A stretch of 64,000 bases of DNA from Bacillota bacterium (lineage in GTDB: Bacteria > Bacillota > Clostridia > Lachnospirales > Lachnospiraceae). Positions 46,078-56,844 of the stretch are shown here, piece by piece. The notes under the pieces were generated by a model, which saw nothing but the letters and a program-made list of their open reading frames with translations, did no database searches and was not told the origin of the DNA. How positions within the stretch are numbered: the first letter of the stretch is position 1; each line of letters begins with the position of its first letter. Location of the stretch: assembly GCA_023411555.1 (NCBI GenBank), contig JAEYOQ010000055.1, forward strand, positions 110,059 to 174,058, given 5' to 3'. The position numbers and the translations under genes are program-made.

Positions 46078-47271
46078 TTAACCCAACTTTCCTTCGAAAA
46101 TCCTGTTAGCTTTCTCGGAGCAGATAATCATGACCAGGGTGTAGAGGAGGATTGCGGCGGGATAGATTGCAATCGTAGTGATACCTGCAATAAAGCCGAA
46201 GATGGGAGGAAGGAAGGTAGAGCCGGTATAGGCTACTGCCATCTGTATTCCCATCAAGGAGTTGGAACGCTCAGATCCGAAGCGTACCGGCGTCTCATGT
46301 AAGAGACAGGGATAGATCGGAGCGCAGCCCATACCGACACATAACATGCCAAGCATGGTAAATACCATTGGCAGAGGCAGCAATAAGAGTAGCACACCTC
46401 CAAGAAGAATTAGTAAGCCCAATCTGATCAACTGCTTATTACTAAGCTTTAGTGTAAGAAAACCGTTCAAGAACCGGCCAACCGTGATGCCTCCATAATA
46501 CATGGCAACCCAGGTGGCTGCGGTAGAAGCCTCCAGACCTTTGATTTGGACTAGATAGCTACTTCCCCACAGACCCAAAGTTGACTCTGCAGCACAGTAG
46601 AAGAGAAAGGTAATTAGTACTGGCTTTACTCCTTTTACTTTAAGAAGATGCTCATTCCCTGCAGCTTCCTTTTGCTTAGGCTCAGTATCGGCTTTGGTAT
46701 TTGCTGAGGGAGTGTTTCTCCTGGCGGCGGCTTTTTTCCAGACAGGCAAAGTAAGAAAAAGGAACAGGGCTAAGGCTGCTTGAAGAATACCAACAGTAAG
46801 ATAGCCTCTTCTCCAGCTGGATTCTTTTATAAACAAAGACATAATCATAGGCCCCACGGTAGCTCCGATTCCCCAGAAGCAATGGAGCCAGCTCATATGA
46901 TGGGATTTATAATGATCCGCAACATAAGCATTTAACCCTGCGTCTACGGAGCCTGCACCCAAACCCAAGGGTATGGTCATCAGATAAAACCAATGGACTG
47001 AAGGGGCAAGGAAAAAGCCGAAGATACCAAGCGCCGTCATAGCGGTAGAGACTGCAGTAACCTTTGCTGTACCGAAGCGATTTAGTATTCTGCCACTGAA
47101 GAAGCTGGATATAATAGTACCACCTGCTATCATCATATAGATAGGACCGACGGCACTTAAGGAAACACCATATTCTGTTCGTATAATTGGCCAGCTAACC
47201 CCAAGTAAGGAATCCGGTAAGCCCAAACAGATAAAAGAAATATAGATAATGATTAGTATGAAGGTAGTCAT
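46078..47271 (-). CDS. Major facilitator superfamily transporter
   Basis: This 397-residue protein has about 12 membrane helices and MFS wording: LPDSLLGVSWPIIRTEYGVS, the motif-A-like FSGRILNRFGTAKV after helix 2, LGLGAGSVDAGLNAYVADHY and, in the second half, GMGCAPIYPCLLHETPVRFG. This pattern resembles FucP/Bsc6-like sugar or small-molecule MFS proteins common in Lachnospiraceae. The central loop (about 175-205) is charged and longer than usual. The substrate is unknown; location next to lacZ and its regulator suggests a sugar. Confidence 0.85.
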   Translation of the reverse strand: MTTFILIIIYISFICLGLPDSLLGVSWPIIRTEYGVSLSAVGPIYMMIAGGTIISSFFSGRILNRFGTAKVTAVSTAMTALGIFGFFLAPSVHWFYLMTIPLGLGAGSVDAGLNAYVADHYKSHHMSWLHCFWGIGATVGPMIMSLFIKESSWRRGYLTVGILQAALALFLFLTLPVWKKAAARRNTPSANTKADTEPKQKEAAGNEHLLKVKGVKPVLITFLFYCAAESTLGLWGSSYLVQIKGLEASTAATWVAMYYGGITVGRFLNGFLTLKLSNKQLIRLGLLILLGGVLLLLLPLPMVFTMLGMLCVGMGCAPIYPCLLHETPVRFGSERSNSLMGIQMAVAYTGSTFLPPIFGFIAGITTIAIYPAAILLYTLVMIICSEKANRIFEGKLG

Positions 47272-47396
47272 TTTGTAACCTCGCAGTATTCAATTTTATG
47301 TAGATATAGATTATTGAGATATACAGCACAATTATAAATAAATCGCAAAGGGAAAGCAAGCTCAATAGGTTCTCTCTGGAAGGGAATGAATCATAT

Positions 47397-47459
47397 TGGG
47401 AGTATTACAGTCACCGGAAGCCTATATAGGTAAGGCTTAGGTGAGCAGCAATACTCCCA
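47397..47459. repeat. 63-base three-helix hairpin downstream of the Opp operon
   Basis: TGGGAGTATT (47397-47406) pairs with AATACTCCCA (47450-47459). Inside, TCACC pairs with GGTGA and AAGCC with GGCTT, leaving small symmetric bulges. No T-tract follows on either strand, so it may be a transcript-end stabiliser or a regulatory RNA element rather than a simple terminator. Confidence 0.5.
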
Positions 47460-47491
47460 GATATTAAATAAGCTCTGGCGATAATCCTATC

Positions 47492-48328
47492 CTATTCTTC
47501 CGCAGAGGTACTTACAGTAGAAAGATCCCATTCCTCGTATATCTTAGGAACGTCGCTGATTAGGCGTTTCGTATAGGCAGCCTTGGAATTGAGGATTACC
47601 TCATCTGCCGTACCACTCTCAACGAATTTTCCGTGTTCCATAATATATACGCTATCGGAGATATAGTATGCAAGGCCGATATCATGTGTGATGAAAATGA
47701 TTGTCATGCCGATTTCATTCCGAAGATTCATTAACATATCCAGGATCGTAGCACGGGAACAGGCATCAATCATTGAGGTCGGTTCATCGGCAAGTAAGAT
47801 CTTAGGCTTTAGGAGGAAAATACGAGCGATCATAAGACGCTGCATCTGTCCACCCGAGAGCTCAAAGGGATACTTGTTCGTCAGCTCAGCAAATTTAAGA
47901 TTTACGAAGCTGCAGGCTTCTGTCATCATCTCGATTTTCTTCTCCATAGGTAAGTGCTTTCCACCACGCATATGGATACAATCGAGTAAGACACGATCTA
48001 TTTTAGTAAATACGTTATAGGAGGAGAAGGGATCCTGGAAGATCGCCTGTATATCCTTCCAATATTCTTTTTTCTTCTTGCGGGTTTTGATATCCAGCGG
48101 TTTGCCCTGAAAGAATATCTGACCTTCCGATACGTTGATGAGACCGAGAAGCATCTTACTCAGGGTGGTCTTGCCACTGCCGGATTCACCTACGATGGAG
48201 ACAAGTTCACCTTCGTGAAATTCAAAATCTACATGATCAACCGCGACGGTTTTCTTTTCGCCTAAGCCGAATACCTTTGTGACGCCCTTCCCGCTTAAAC
48301 ACATGGGTCTTGTATCACTCATTTGCAT
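47492..48328 (-). CDS. Opp/Dpp-type ABC transporter ATPase (OppF-like)
   Basis: This 278-residue ATPase shows Walker [11 protein letters not shown]-loop [12 protein letters not shown], signature [15 protein letters not shown] and Walker [13 protein letters not shown], then H-loop [11 protein letters not shown]. It is the last gene of the five-gene importer and overlaps the OppD-like gene by 14 bases. The C-terminal OppF extension with the Fe-S cysteine cluster of some members is absent. It pairs with the OppD-like subunit to power import. Confidence 0.92.
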   Translation of the reverse strand: MQMSDTRPMCLSGKGVTKVFGLGEKKTVAVDHVDFEFHEGELVSIVGESGSGKTTLSKMLLGLINVSEGQIFFQGKPLDIKTRKKKKEYWKDIQAIFQDPFSSYNVFTKIDRVLLDCIHMRGGKHLPMEKKIEMMTEACSFVNLKFAELTNKYPFELSGGQMQRLMIARIFLLKPKILLADEPTSMIDACSRATILDMLMNLRNEIGMTIIFITHDIGLAYYISDSVYIMEHGKFVESGTADEVILNSKAAYTKRLISDVPKIYEEWDLSTVSTSAEE

Positions 48329-49322
48329 ATTCCTCCCTCAGCTTCTCTATATCAATAAGACAACGGTAGCTACGTCCGTCTCCAAATTCACGAAGACCGA
48401 TAGAATTAACCTTACATTCGCTGGTCGCATACTTACAGCGCTCTGCAAAACGGCAGCCAGCCGGAGGTTTCTTTAAGTTCGGAGGTGTTCCTGGAATTGC
48501 GGCGAGCTTAATATCACGTGTACCAGACTCAGGTACAATAATGGAACCCATAAGACCCTTAGAGTATGGATGGATTGGATTGAAGACCATCTCCTTGGCC
48601 GTGCCTTTTTCTACAATCTGCCCCGCATACATAACCATGATATCATCAGTTACATTATAGAGCAGTGGAAGCTCGTGAGTAATAAAGATCATTGATTTGA
48701 TATAACCCTTCTCCATCAGGTTACGAAGCATCTTAATTACCATCTTCTGACTGGTAACATCCAGAGCACTGGAGGGCTCATCGGCAATCAATACCTTAGG
48801 AGATAGAATAGTTGATATAGCGATAACAGTACGCTGCTTCATTCCACCGGATAATTCTACCGCATGCTTCTCCAGGACAGAAGCAGGCAGGCCTAGCTCT
48901 TCAAAACGCTTTCTGGCGATATCATAAATATCCTTTTTTGGCATCTTCGGTTCATGTACATGGATGACATCTTCGATGAAACGAATTATCTTCTGGGTCG
49001 GATTTAAAGCATTCATTGCTGCCTGCGGAATATAAGCGATCTCAGTACCCAGTACATTTTTACGAATCGTATCCGGATCGAGCTTGGAGATATTCTGTCC
49101 GTCAACGATGATGTCGCCACTCATATAATGCAAGGGAGCAAAATAATAGCCCATTAAGCTGAGTGCAAGAGTTGACTTTCCACATCCTGATTCACCTGCA
49201 ATACCCAGGGATTTCCCCTCTTCAATCTTCAAGGATACATGATCAACGGCATATACATCCTCTCGGAAGCGGGTGATATATTTTGTTGTAAGGTTATTAA
49301 CCTCAAGAATTGTCTTACCCAT
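48315..49322 (-). CDS. Opp/Dpp-type ABC transporter ATPase (OppD-like)
   Basis: This 335-residue ATPase has Walker [10 protein letters not shown], signature [15 protein letters not shown], Walker [15 protein letters not shown] and the H-loop [10 protein letters not shown]. The C-terminal oligopeptide-type domain with [19 protein letters not shown] carries the cysteines that in OppD/DppD proteins bind a 4Fe-4S cluster. It lies ten bases after the OppC-like gene. The co-operating partner is the OppF-like subunit downstream. Confidence 0.92.
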   Translation of the reverse strand: MGKTILEVNNLTTKYITRFREDVYAVDHVSLKIEEGKSLGIAGESGCGKSTLALSLMGYYFAPLHYMSGDIIVDGQNISKLDPDTIRKNVLGTEIAYIPQAAMNALNPTQKIIRFIEDVIHVHEPKMPKKDIYDIARKRFEELGLPASVLEKHAVELSGGMKQRTVIAISTILSPKVLIADEPSSALDVTSQKMVIKMLRNLMEKGYIKSMIFITHELPLLYNVTDDIMVMYAGQIVEKGTAKEMVFNPIHPYSKGLMGSIIVPESGTRDIKLAAIPGTPPNLKKPPAGCRFAERCKYATSECKVNSIGLREFGDGRSYRCLIDIEKLREEYANE

Positions 49323-49332
49323 AACCGACCTC

Positions 49333-50583
49333 CTAATCTCTCAAAGTGGGATTGAACACCTGATCGAGACCGGTATTCATCAAGTTTAACGAGAATGATG
49401 TAATAGCAATTGTAAGGATAACCGGGAAGTATGCCCACCAGGAACCATTCAGATGTGCGGAGTACTTCATCGCCCAGCTCATCATTAAGCCTAATGTGGG
49501 AATTTCGGTCGTCTTTGGTCCTAACCCAATCATGGATAGCTGGGCTTCGGCAAGGATGGCAGTGGATATCTGTAAAATAAGGGCCATTACAACATAGGAT
49601 GCGATGTAGGGAAGAATATCGGTCAGGATGATTCTAAACAGGCTATGACCGGATAGCTTACTTAAGTTAACGTGATCGCGGTTGCGAAGGGAAATAACCT
49701 GGGAACGTACCGATCTTGTTGTCCATACCCAGGAGGTACAGCCGATAACGATCGCAACCGTGGTAGCACCACGTTGATCCTGGCTAACACTGTTTGATAT
49801 TAATATCAACAATACAAAGCCCGGTATTACTGTGAAAATATTGGTAAAGAACATAATGCAATCATCAATTAATCCACCAAGATAACCGGCTAAGAGGCCG
49901 AAGGTCAGTCCTATGAAGGTAGCAATCAGACCTGCAATCAGACCGATTAAAAGTGAGGTTTTTGTGGCTGATACAAGCTCTTTGAGCATGTCACGACCGA
50001 AATTATCAGTTCCCAGAGGAAGAGTCTTAACATTAGCGATATCTTTGATATTGACATAATCCGTACCAAGAACCTTGCCGGTTTCCTCTAGAGCACCTGT
50101 TTCCGGATTAATGTCTGCTAGTATGACTTCTGATTTTGATAAAGCATTATTCAGGTTATTGTTCAAGCGCTTATAATAATTACGCTGTGCCATGGTCATG
50201 CCCTTTGGCTTGGCAGTTGGGTCGTAGGTCTCTTTCCATAATTGAAGCAAAGCCTCGGTATCTTCAATGTTAATATTTTCTTCCGGCACACCAACTGCTG
50301 TTAACCATACTACCATGGATACCCGATCTTCATCGTTAAGCTTAGTGTATAGTCGCTTCTCATCAGCATTTGGCAGCTTCATTGTGGTTGCTTTGGTACC
50401 CAAAGCATCATATGTAGAGATATAGGTACCGGGCTTAAAGAAGGAGCCTAGACCGATCATCTCAAGAGGATCTCCTGGAACAAAGAAGGGGTAGATAAAA
50501 AGTGATAACAGCATAGCTACAAATATCACAAAACCTACAACAAATTTGGGAGAGTGAAACACTTGACGTAAGGTATTTTTCAT
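49333..50583 (-). CDS. Opp/Dpp-type ABC permease (OppC-like)
   Basis: This 416-residue permease has an N-terminal helix, a long insertion (about residues 45-180) outside the membrane, and the typical C-terminal five-helix core with [20 protein letters not shown] and the EAA-like loop ([16 protein letters not shown] region reading [20 protein letters not shown]). The insertion makes it longer than standard OppC (about 300). Extra soluble loops of this kind occur in Opp-family sugar transporters of clostridia and Thermotoga. It follows the OppB-like gene by 14 bases. Confidence 0.88.
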   Translation of the reverse strand: MKNTLRQVFHSPKFVVGFVIFVAMLLSLFIYPFFVPGDPLEMIGLGSFFKPGTYISTYDALGTKATTMKLPNADEKRLYTKLNDEDRVSMVVWLTAVGVPEENINIEDTEALLQLWKETYDPTAKPKGMTMAQRNYYKRLNNNLNNALSKSEVILADINPETGALEETGKVLGTDYVNIKDIANVKTLPLGTDNFGRDMLKELVSATKTSLLIGLIAGLIATFIGLTFGLLAGYLGGLIDDCIMFFTNIFTVIPGFVLLILISNSVSQDQRGATTVAIVIGCTSWVWTTRSVRSQVISLRNRDHVNLSKLSGHSLFRIILTDILPYIASYVVMALILQISTAILAEAQLSMIGLGPKTTEIPTLGLMMSWAMKYSAHLNGSWWAYFPVILTIAITSFSLNLMNTGLDQVFNPTLRD

Positions 50584-50597
50584 TTTATGCTCCTCCC

Positions 50598-51602
50598 TTA
50601 ATCAAATTGTGCCGCTTTGACACGCGGATCAATAAAGCCATAGATGATATCGATGGCAAAGGTTGCAAATAATACCATCAGGGTGATTATCAAGGTCGTT
50701 GCTGATAATAATGGATAATCAACCATTGTAATCGCCTGTAGCATTGTAGTTCCAAGACCGGGATAACTGAAGATAGTTTCGGCAACGAGAGCACCACCTA
50801 CCATGGTACCCAGTGATAATGCCAGACCGGTTACCTGAGGTAGCATCGCATTACGGAATACATATCCAACGATTTTCCGATCCTTGATACCAAGGAAGCG
50901 GCTATATTTTACATAATCAGCATTCAATTCGTAAATCGCCATAGAACGCATACCGATTGCCTGACCACCAATTGAAATTAATACGATTGACCAGAATGGA
51001 AGCTGATAATGGTGAATTACCGATTTTATAAAGGTCCAGCTTAGATTAGGAATAAGATCAAAACCATATCCACCGGCGATAGGAGTTACCTTCATTTTTA
51101 TAGAGAAAATAACTAGAAGGATGACAGCAGCTCCGAAAGCCGGAATACTACTGATAAATAAAAATACGGGCATTAGAGCCTTATCAAAGCCCTTGCGTAC
51201 ATAAGCAGCTAATGCACCAAGAATATTCCCAAGCAACCAGCCCACAATAATTGCAGGAAGCTGTAGGCAAATCGTCCAACCAATTGCATTTGAGATGATA
51301 TCTGCTACAGGACGGGGATACTGACTAAAGGAAAGACCAAAATTTCCGGAAAGAGCATTCTTAAAATATGTAATAAACTGAATGTGCATAGGTTGGTTAG
51401 TACCAAATTCCTTTGCATAATTATCATAAATCTGTTTTACGGCCGATGTATCGGACATACCTTGTGCAGATCTTGCAACAATTACTGCTACCGGATCTCC
51501 CGGCATCAATCTAGGCAGAATGAAGTTAAGCAGTATAGCTATGATGAAAGTGATAAAAAACCACAGAATTTTTTTGCCGAAATACTTACGATAGCCTTTC
51601 AT
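50598..51602 (-). CDS. Opp/Dpp-type ABC permease (OppB-like)
   Basis: The start at 51602 ([16 protein letters not shown]) follows GGAGGTTATCT, giving 334 residues; an upstream in-frame ATG lies inside the oppA-oppB hairpin and is rejected. Six membrane helices and the family signatures [20 protein letters not shown] and the EAA loop [20 protein letters not shown] are visible. It forms the membrane channel with the OppC-like subunit. Confidence 0.9.
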   Translation of the reverse strand: MKGYRKYFGKKILWFFITFIIAILLNFILPRLMPGDPVAVIVARSAQGMSDTSAVKQIYDNYAKEFGTNQPMHIQFITYFKNALSGNFGLSFSQYPRPVADIISNAIGWTICLQLPAIIVGWLLGNILGALAAYVRKGFDKALMPVFLFISSIPAFGAAVILLVIFSIKMKVTPIAGGYGFDLIPNLSWTFIKSVIHHYQLPFWSIVLISIGGQAIGMRSMAIYELNADYVKYSRFLGIKDRKIVGYVFRNAMLPQVTGLALSLGTMVGGALVAETIFSYPGLGTTMLQAITMVDYPLLSATTLIITLMVLFATFAIDIIYGFIDPRVKAAQFD

Positions 51603-51624
51603 AGATAACCTCCAAATTTGAAAA

Positions 51625-51658
51625 CAGCCATGTTTCAAGTGGCCCCGAAACATGGCTG
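51625..51658 (-). terminator. Intercistronic hairpin between the binding protein and permease genes
   Basis: CAGCCATGTTTC (51625-51636) pairs perfectly with GAAACATGGCTG (51647-51658), a 12-base stem followed on the minus strand by TTTTC. It should partly terminate or protect the transcript, so that the binding protein is made in excess over the membrane parts. Confidence 0.75.
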
Positions 51659-51690
51659 AATGTTAGTGTTCAGGTATTACTATTCAGGTA

Positions 51691-53601
51691 CTACTGAACC
51701 AGCTCAATGTGATAAAGACCGGCAATACCATAACCATCGGATAAATCCATCGGAGGAATGTTGTTACCATCACCAGCTTCAGGATAGTTGGTCCAAACAG
51801 ACTCGTTTACCGCATGGAACTTGTCAGGTCTATACATTAATGAGAAGGACGGAACGTCTGTTAAGTAAATCTTAACACATTCTGTGTAGTATTCTTTCAG
51901 TTTCGCAGGATCGCTCTCGGTAGGGATGAGCTTAATTAGTTCATCAATACGAGGATTGCTGTAGTGGCCCCAGTTACCAGACCAGTTACCTTCAACGCCA
52001 TTGTATTCTGAACTCATCATCATACGAATACGGCCCCAAGGCTGTACAGGTGTAGCACTATCAGTCCACATCATGAAGATGTCATAGTCAGACTGAGAAG
52101 CAGCAGTAACTACTGTCTGATATACAGACCACTCAGGGAATTCAGTAACGATTTCGATACCGATATTCTTACCTGCAGCAGCTACGATTTCCATAGCAGC
52201 CTGCCAATCGGTCCAGCCGTTCGGTGCACAAGCATTGAAGGTAAGCTTCTTGCCGTTTAATTCACGGAAGCCATCACCATCGGAATCCTTGATACCAGCA
52301 GCGTCTAATAAAGCCTTAGCGCCTTCAATGTCGTTACCAGCCCACTGAAGATCCTTAACTGCATCGTGATTGAAAGTAGCCTGCTCACCATCGGTAGGGT
52401 TCATACAGGAACGAGGAACATCCTTAAAGGAAGGTGACTGACCTGTTACAGCATTTGCAATGATTGCATCATAATCAACTGCCATAGCGATTGCCTTACG
52501 AACAGCAACATTATCTAAGCCGGGCTTGGAGAGATTGAACCAAGCAGTAGGCATATTTACACAGATGCCATAAGGTGCTTCATCCATGTATGTAGATATC
52601 GGAAGACCATCCTTTAACCACAGGTCTTGAATGTTAGGGATAAACTGCTGATCTACATCAACTTCGCCTGCTTTGAATGCAACCTCGGTAGCAGCGTTAT
52701 CAGCATATATGGTATGTGCGATATATTTAGGTGCAGGTAATTTGCCCCACATGGAAGCATCCTGACCCCAATAAGCATCATTACGAATTAAAACAACCTT
52801 TTGATCGTCAGCATAATACTTGCTGTAAGGACCGGAGAATACAACGTCTTCACCGGGATCTTTTCTAATAGCAGCAGCATCATTGTTATTACGAGCTTCT
52901 ACCTTCTGGATCCATTCTTTTTGTAATACGTACGAGGAACCAAGGTAACTAACTATCATTAACGGGTTAACGGGCTTGCCATCAGCTGTTAATGCTGCTT
53001 TGATTTCTACTGTAGAAGGATCAAGAGCAGTTACAGACTCGATGTAAGGAGCATTACCTACACCCTGACCGTTCTGAAGCTTAACATTGGTAGCAAAGGT
53101 ATATGCTACGTCTTCAGCAGTAATAGGTGTTCCATCACTCCACTTTGCAGCGGCCTTAATCTTTACTGTCATAGCAGTCTTGTCAGCGTTCCAAACATAA
53201 TCGCCATCAGCAATCATAGGAACCATGCTACCATCGAGCATATTGTACATGTAAAGTGTTTCGAACATTAATGAACGGGAACCTCCGGCTGCCTGAGCAA
53301 TAACCAAAGCATTGTTCATATCATCGGATAACGGGTTCCAGCCGTTTACTGAACCCCATTGCTGACCACCGTAATACAGTGTCTCAGTTCTGGGAAGTGC
53401 ATTGGGATCAGCAGGTGCTGTATCCTCTGCTGCCGCAGGAGCATCAGTAGCTGCAGGAGCTTCAGGAGCCTTTGTTGGATCAGCTGCAGGAGCTGTGGTT
53501 GGTGCTACGACTTCCTCTGCTTTTTTTCCGCAAGCAGCGAAAGCTGCGGTTGCCATTACTAAAACTAGCAGAATGGCCATTAATCTTTTACCTCTTAACA
53601 T
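51691..53601 (-). CDS. Extracellular solute-binding protein, family 5 (OppA-like lipoprotein)
   Basis: This 636-residue protein begins with a lipoprotein signal ([20 protein letters not shown], Cys at about 23), then an Ala/Pro/Thr-rich linker. The mature part is a family-5 binding protein: [46 protein letters not shown] and [13 protein letters not shown] are recognisable. Family 5 includes oligopeptide, nickel and oligosaccharide binders. Because the operon sits between lacZ and an AraC-GH39 sensor protein and near a xylan locus, an oligosaccharide ligand is favoured, but peptides remain possible. The start follows AAAGGAGGGTAAAT. Confidence 0.88.
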   Translation of the reverse strand: MLRGKRLMAILLVLVMATAAFAACGKKAEEVVAPTTAPAADPTKAPEAPAATDAPAAAEDTAPADPNALPRTETLYYGGQQWGSVNGWNPLSDDMNNALVIAQAAGGSRSLMFETLYMYNMLDGSMVPMIADGDYVWNADKTAMTVKIKAAAKWSDGTPITAEDVAYTFATNVKLQNGQGVGNAPYIESVTALDPSTVEIKAALTADGKPVNPLMIVSYLGSSYVLQKEWIQKVEARNNNDAAAIRKDPGEDVVFSGPYSKYYADDQKVVLIRNDAYWGQDASMWGKLPAPKYIAHTIYADNAATEVAFKAGEVDVDQQFIPNIQDLWLKDGLPISTYMDEAPYGICVNMPTAWFNLSKPGLDNVAVRKAIAMAVDYDAIIANAVTGQSPSFKDVPRSCMNPTDGEQATFNHDAVKDLQWAGNDIEGAKALLDAAGIKDSDGDGFRELNGKKLTFNACAPNGWTDWQAAMEIVAAAGKNIGIEIVTEFPEWSVYQTVVTAASQSDYDIFMMWTDSATPVQPWGRIRMMMSSEYNGVEGNWSGNWGHYSNPRIDELIKLIPTESDPAKLKEYYTECVKIYLTDVPSFSLMYRPDKFHAVNESVWTNYPEAGDGNNIPPMDLSDGYGIAGLYHIELVQ

Positions 53602-53886
53602 ATTTACCCTCCTTTAGATTAAGGTTTGTGCCTAACCTTTACCTTATTATATAAACACAGTAGATTATATACGATGCACAAAAAGATTGGCGGCACCCCC
53701 ACCTTTCGTTATTGCAGCTGTGCATACTCATCTACCATGTTTAAATCATGGATAGGAATAATATTGCTTCATGCATATGTAGTAATTTTGGGAATTATAC
53801 AAAACCACTACTAAATCCCCATAAAAAGCATTATTATTGTTACATTTTAACATGAGGCTAAAAAATTAACCATGCTTTTCTATAGT

Positions 53887-53900
53887 TTTTATGCTATAAT
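53887..53900 (+). promoter_or_regulatory. Extended -10 promoter candidate upstream of the AraC-GH39 gene
   Basis: TGCTATAAT (53892-53900) is a perfect extended -10 on the plus strand, 220 bases upstream of the AraC-GH39 start. The -35 region (ATGCTT) is weak. The divergent region 53602-54120 also serves the oppA-like gene; no other gene is supportable there. Confidence 0.45.
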
Positions 53901-54120
53901 ATACACATAATTTGGTTGTAGTTGTAGACAAGTTGTGATATAGTTAAGTCACTAATCAAAAGATTCTACAGATTTTTACTACATTTTGAAAAAAATATAA
54001 ATAATTGATTCACATAATATCTGTTTAGCTTAAATTTTTGAATATATTTCGTGTTTGTTCCATTGAAATCCTTGAAATTAATAAGTGTAATAATTTATTT
54101 ATACAAAGGAGGTATGGCTA

Positions 54121-56631
54121 GTGCAAGAAAACATGGAGTTTACAGAGGATATGCCGATTATCATTGGCATTCATAAGCTTACTGACGAGCCCAGACATTG
54201 GCATAACAGAATTGAGATATTTTTAGTTTTAAGTGGACACCTGACTTTTGTTGTGGAATCAGAGACCTTTCACTTAAGTGAGGATGATATTATCTTAATA
54301 AACAGTAATCAGGTCCATGAGATTATCAGTAAGGATAATGTTACTGTAGTGCTTCAGATTGATCATGGCTATTTCAAAAAATGGCTGGATGAATCATCTT
54401 TCTTTCATTGTAATTCTACGATTTATCACAATACTTCTAAATACATAGAGCTAAAAAGAATTATTGCTCAGCTGATTTATGTTAATTACAATGGGACGGA
54501 GCATAATGAGCTGCTCACGATATCTCTTGCTTATCAGATTGTATTAGAGCTGATAAAGAATTTCAAGAGCTTCGAGCAGAACCATCTTAATCAGCAAACC
54601 AAGCACCTCCAGAGACTCCGGGCCATCATTCAATATCTGAATACGAATTATATGGAGAATATCACCTTGGAGCAGATTGCCGAGAGAGAATTCTTATCAC
54701 CTTCTTATTTCTCTCATTATTTTAAAATTAATATGGGAGTAAGCTTTTTTAATTATCTGACTGGTATCCGAATTAATCATGCGGTTAATGATCTGATTAT
54801 GACTAATCTCACGATGGAACAGATTGCTGCGAATAATGGCTTTGCAAACAGTAGGTATTTTGTAGATTGCTTTAAGAAAAAATACGGTATGCTGCCCAAA
54901 GAATATCGTAAGGAGAGAAAGCTTGGGGAGGCCAACAAAAAATCAAGGGTTCTTGGTACAGAGTATTATAAGGGATATCTGGTAATGGAGCAGGTGGACT
55001 ATCTTAATAAGCTGGGAGAGTATCTTGAACCAAAAAGTACGAAAAAGTCCAGCAGCCTAATCCGTAAAGTACCCTGTAAAATGGTTGAAGTAAAGGCAGA
55101 TGACTATAAGAGAAAATTGATTCATACCTTCAAGACCTTTACCGGTGTCGGTCGGGCTAAAGAGATTCTTATGGAACGGGTACAAAAGGAATTGATTCAG
55201 CTACAGAAGGAGATTGGGTTTCAATATATCAAGTTTCATGGGATTCTAGATGATACCATGATGCTATATAATGAGGATCGGGCCGGAAATCCCTATCTTT
55301 CCTTTCATTATGTGGATGAAGTATTTGATTTTCTGATGTCCATAAAGCTGAAGCCCCTGATACAGCTATCCTTTATGCCACGGCTTTTAGCCAAGAATCC
55401 GGATAATACGATATTCTATAATCCTTCGATATTGAGTGAGCCAAATAATATGGCTCATTGGGAGTTTTTGGTTACGGAGCTTACAAAGCATTTTATAGAA
55501 CGATATGGGCTGGAGGAGGTACGAACCTGGTTGTTTAGCTTCTGGAATGCCCCCTACTCCTCCTATGTCTTTTCCTTTGAAAATAATGATGTTGCCTTTG
55601 AGCTATATCGGACCAGCTATCGATGTGTAAAGGGCTGCGACCGTCAGCTGCGTTTTGGTACACCCTCCTATGGACCCTTCAATTTTGAAGATAGCGAATA
55701 TTATGATTTTATTAGACGGTGTATTGAGGAGAATTGTCCTCCTGATTTTTATAATATACATTGCTATCCGATTAAATCCTCCTCTTTGTCGGAGCTGCTG
55801 AGCATGGGAGCGATTAATTCCCAATACACGGAAAGTGACAAGATGATATTATCAGAGAATCCGAATTATATGGCGGAGATGGTCTCAACAATTAAGGAGA
55901 AGCTGGTTGATCTACCAAAGCTTCCTATCTATATAACAGAATGGGCTTCCTCTGCTTCTCATAGGGATTGGCTTAATGATACCTGCTATCGTTCAGCATA
56001 TATTGTGAAGAATATTCTGGAGAATTATGATGAAGTGAACAGCTTTGGTAACTGGTGTCTATCAGATACACTGGAGGAGCTTCCTTATGATAATGAGCTT
56101 TTTCACGGTGAGATGGGCTTATTCGCTTATCATGGAATAAAAAAGCCTGCTTACTACGCCTTTGTTTTTCTAAGTAAGCTTATGGATACCCTTATTGACA
56201 GAGGCGATGGTTATTTTATTACCACGAATCAGAAGGGGGATTATGCAATTCTTCTTTATAATTATATACACATTTCTCCCCTGTACTGCCAGGGTATACT
56301 ATTTAATGTAACTTATTTGGATCGGTATAATGCTTTTGTTAATCAGGATCCCTCTGATTTTGAGATCTCCATAACCAATGCTTCCAATGGAAAATACGTG
56401 GTATCGGAGTATGTAGTGAACAGAGAGCATGGTAGTGCCTTTGATGAATGGGTCAGAATGGGGGCAATGCCACTGAACAATGAAGAGGAGATTAATATAT
56501 TAAAGGGACGATCTATGCCTCTGATTACAAAATTGCAAGTTGAGATTAGCAATAATTATTTGAATTATTATGCTGATCTAAAACCTCATGAAATCAGACT
56601 TATATTAATCAAGAAACAATTTTCATCATAA
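54121..56631 (+). CDS. AraC-family regulator fused to a GH39-like pseudo-glycosidase domain
   Basis: The GTG at 54121 follows AAAGGAGG by eight bases; 836 residues. Order: cupin sensor (RHWHNRIEIFLVLSGHLTFV, about 20-80), double helix-turn-helix (about 165-265, ITLEQIAEREFLSPSYFSHY and LTMEQIAANNGFANSRYFVD), linker, then a GH39-like beta-xylosidase barrel (about 325-790). The GH39 nucleophile motif ITEWASS is present with E607, but the acid/base motif WNEP reads WNAP (475-478), so Ala477 replaces the catalytic Glu. The barrel is probably a xylo-oligosaccharide-binding sensor without full activity. The gene is divergent from the Opp-type importer, its likely target. Confidence 0.88.
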   Translation: MQENMEFTEDMPIIIGIHKLTDEPRHWHNRIEIFLVLSGHLTFVVESETFHLSEDDIILINSNQVHEIISKDNVTVVLQIDHGYFKKWLDESSFFHCNSTIYHNTSKYIELKRIIAQLIYVNYNGTEHNELLTISLAYQIVLELIKNFKSFEQNHLNQQTKHLQRLRAIIQYLNTNYMENITLEQIAEREFLSPSYFSHYFKINMGVSFFNYLTGIRINHAVNDLIMTNLTMEQIAANNGFANSRYFVDCFKKKYGMLPKEYRKERKLGEANKKSRVLGTEYYKGYLVMEQVDYLNKLGEYLEPKSTKKSSSLIRKVPCKMVEVKADDYKRKLIHTFKTFTGVGRAKEILMERVQKELIQLQKEIGFQYIKFHGILDDTMMLYNEDRAGNPYLSFHYVDEVFDFLMSIKLKPLIQLSFMPRLLAKNPDNTIFYNPSILSEPNNMAHWEFLVTELTKHFIERYGLEEVRTWLFSFWNAPYSSYVFSFENNDVAFELYRTSYRCVKGCDRQLRFGTPSYGPFNFEDSEYYDFIRRCIEENCPPDFYNIHCYPIKSSSLSELLSMGAINSQYTESDKMILSENPNYMAEMVSTIKEKLVDLPKLPIYITEWASSASHRDWLNDTCYRSAYIVKNILENYDEVNSFGNWCLSDTLEELPYDNELFHGEMGLFAYHGIKKPAYYAFVFLSKLMDTLIDRGDGYFITTNQKGDYAILLYNYIHISPLYCQGILFNVTYLDRYNAFVNQDPSDFEISITNASNGKYVVSEYVVNREHGSAFDEWVRMGAMPLNNEEEINILKGRSMPLITKLQVEISNNYLNYYADLKPHEIRLILIKKQFSS

Positions 56632-56725
56632 TATAAAGGAGATAGGACTTGCTTTTTTGTGATTTTGTAATAATATAAAATATGAGCTACCAAACAGCCA
56701 AGAAGATCAAGGAATGCGCATAGTA

Positions 56726-56824
56726 TGCCTGCCCTTTGCATAAGTTTGCGGTGACGCAGGCACAAATAATGTCAAAGCGAATAACATTCGCTTGGTGTGA
56801 AAATCGCTTTGAATTTCACACCAA
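56726..56824 (+). promoter_or_regulatory. Set of overlapping hairpins in the murI upstream region
   Basis: TGCCTGC (56726-56732) pairs with GCAGGCA (56756-56762). AAGCGAAT (56775-56782) pairs with ATTCGCTT (56786-56793), but TCAAAGCGA (56772-56780) can instead pair with TCGCTTTGA (56804-56812), and TTGGTGTGAAA (56792-56802) pairs with TTTCACACCAA (56814-56824). The pairings exclude one another. The last stem ends 20 bases before the murI start. Confidence 0.45.
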
Positions 56825-56844
56825 ACCGGAAGGAAGAAAGAATT

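Noticed and set aside
53626..53814. 62-residue plus-strand frame upstream of the Opp genes
   Set aside because: It lies over the divergent promoter region, has no ribosome site and no recognisable sequence.
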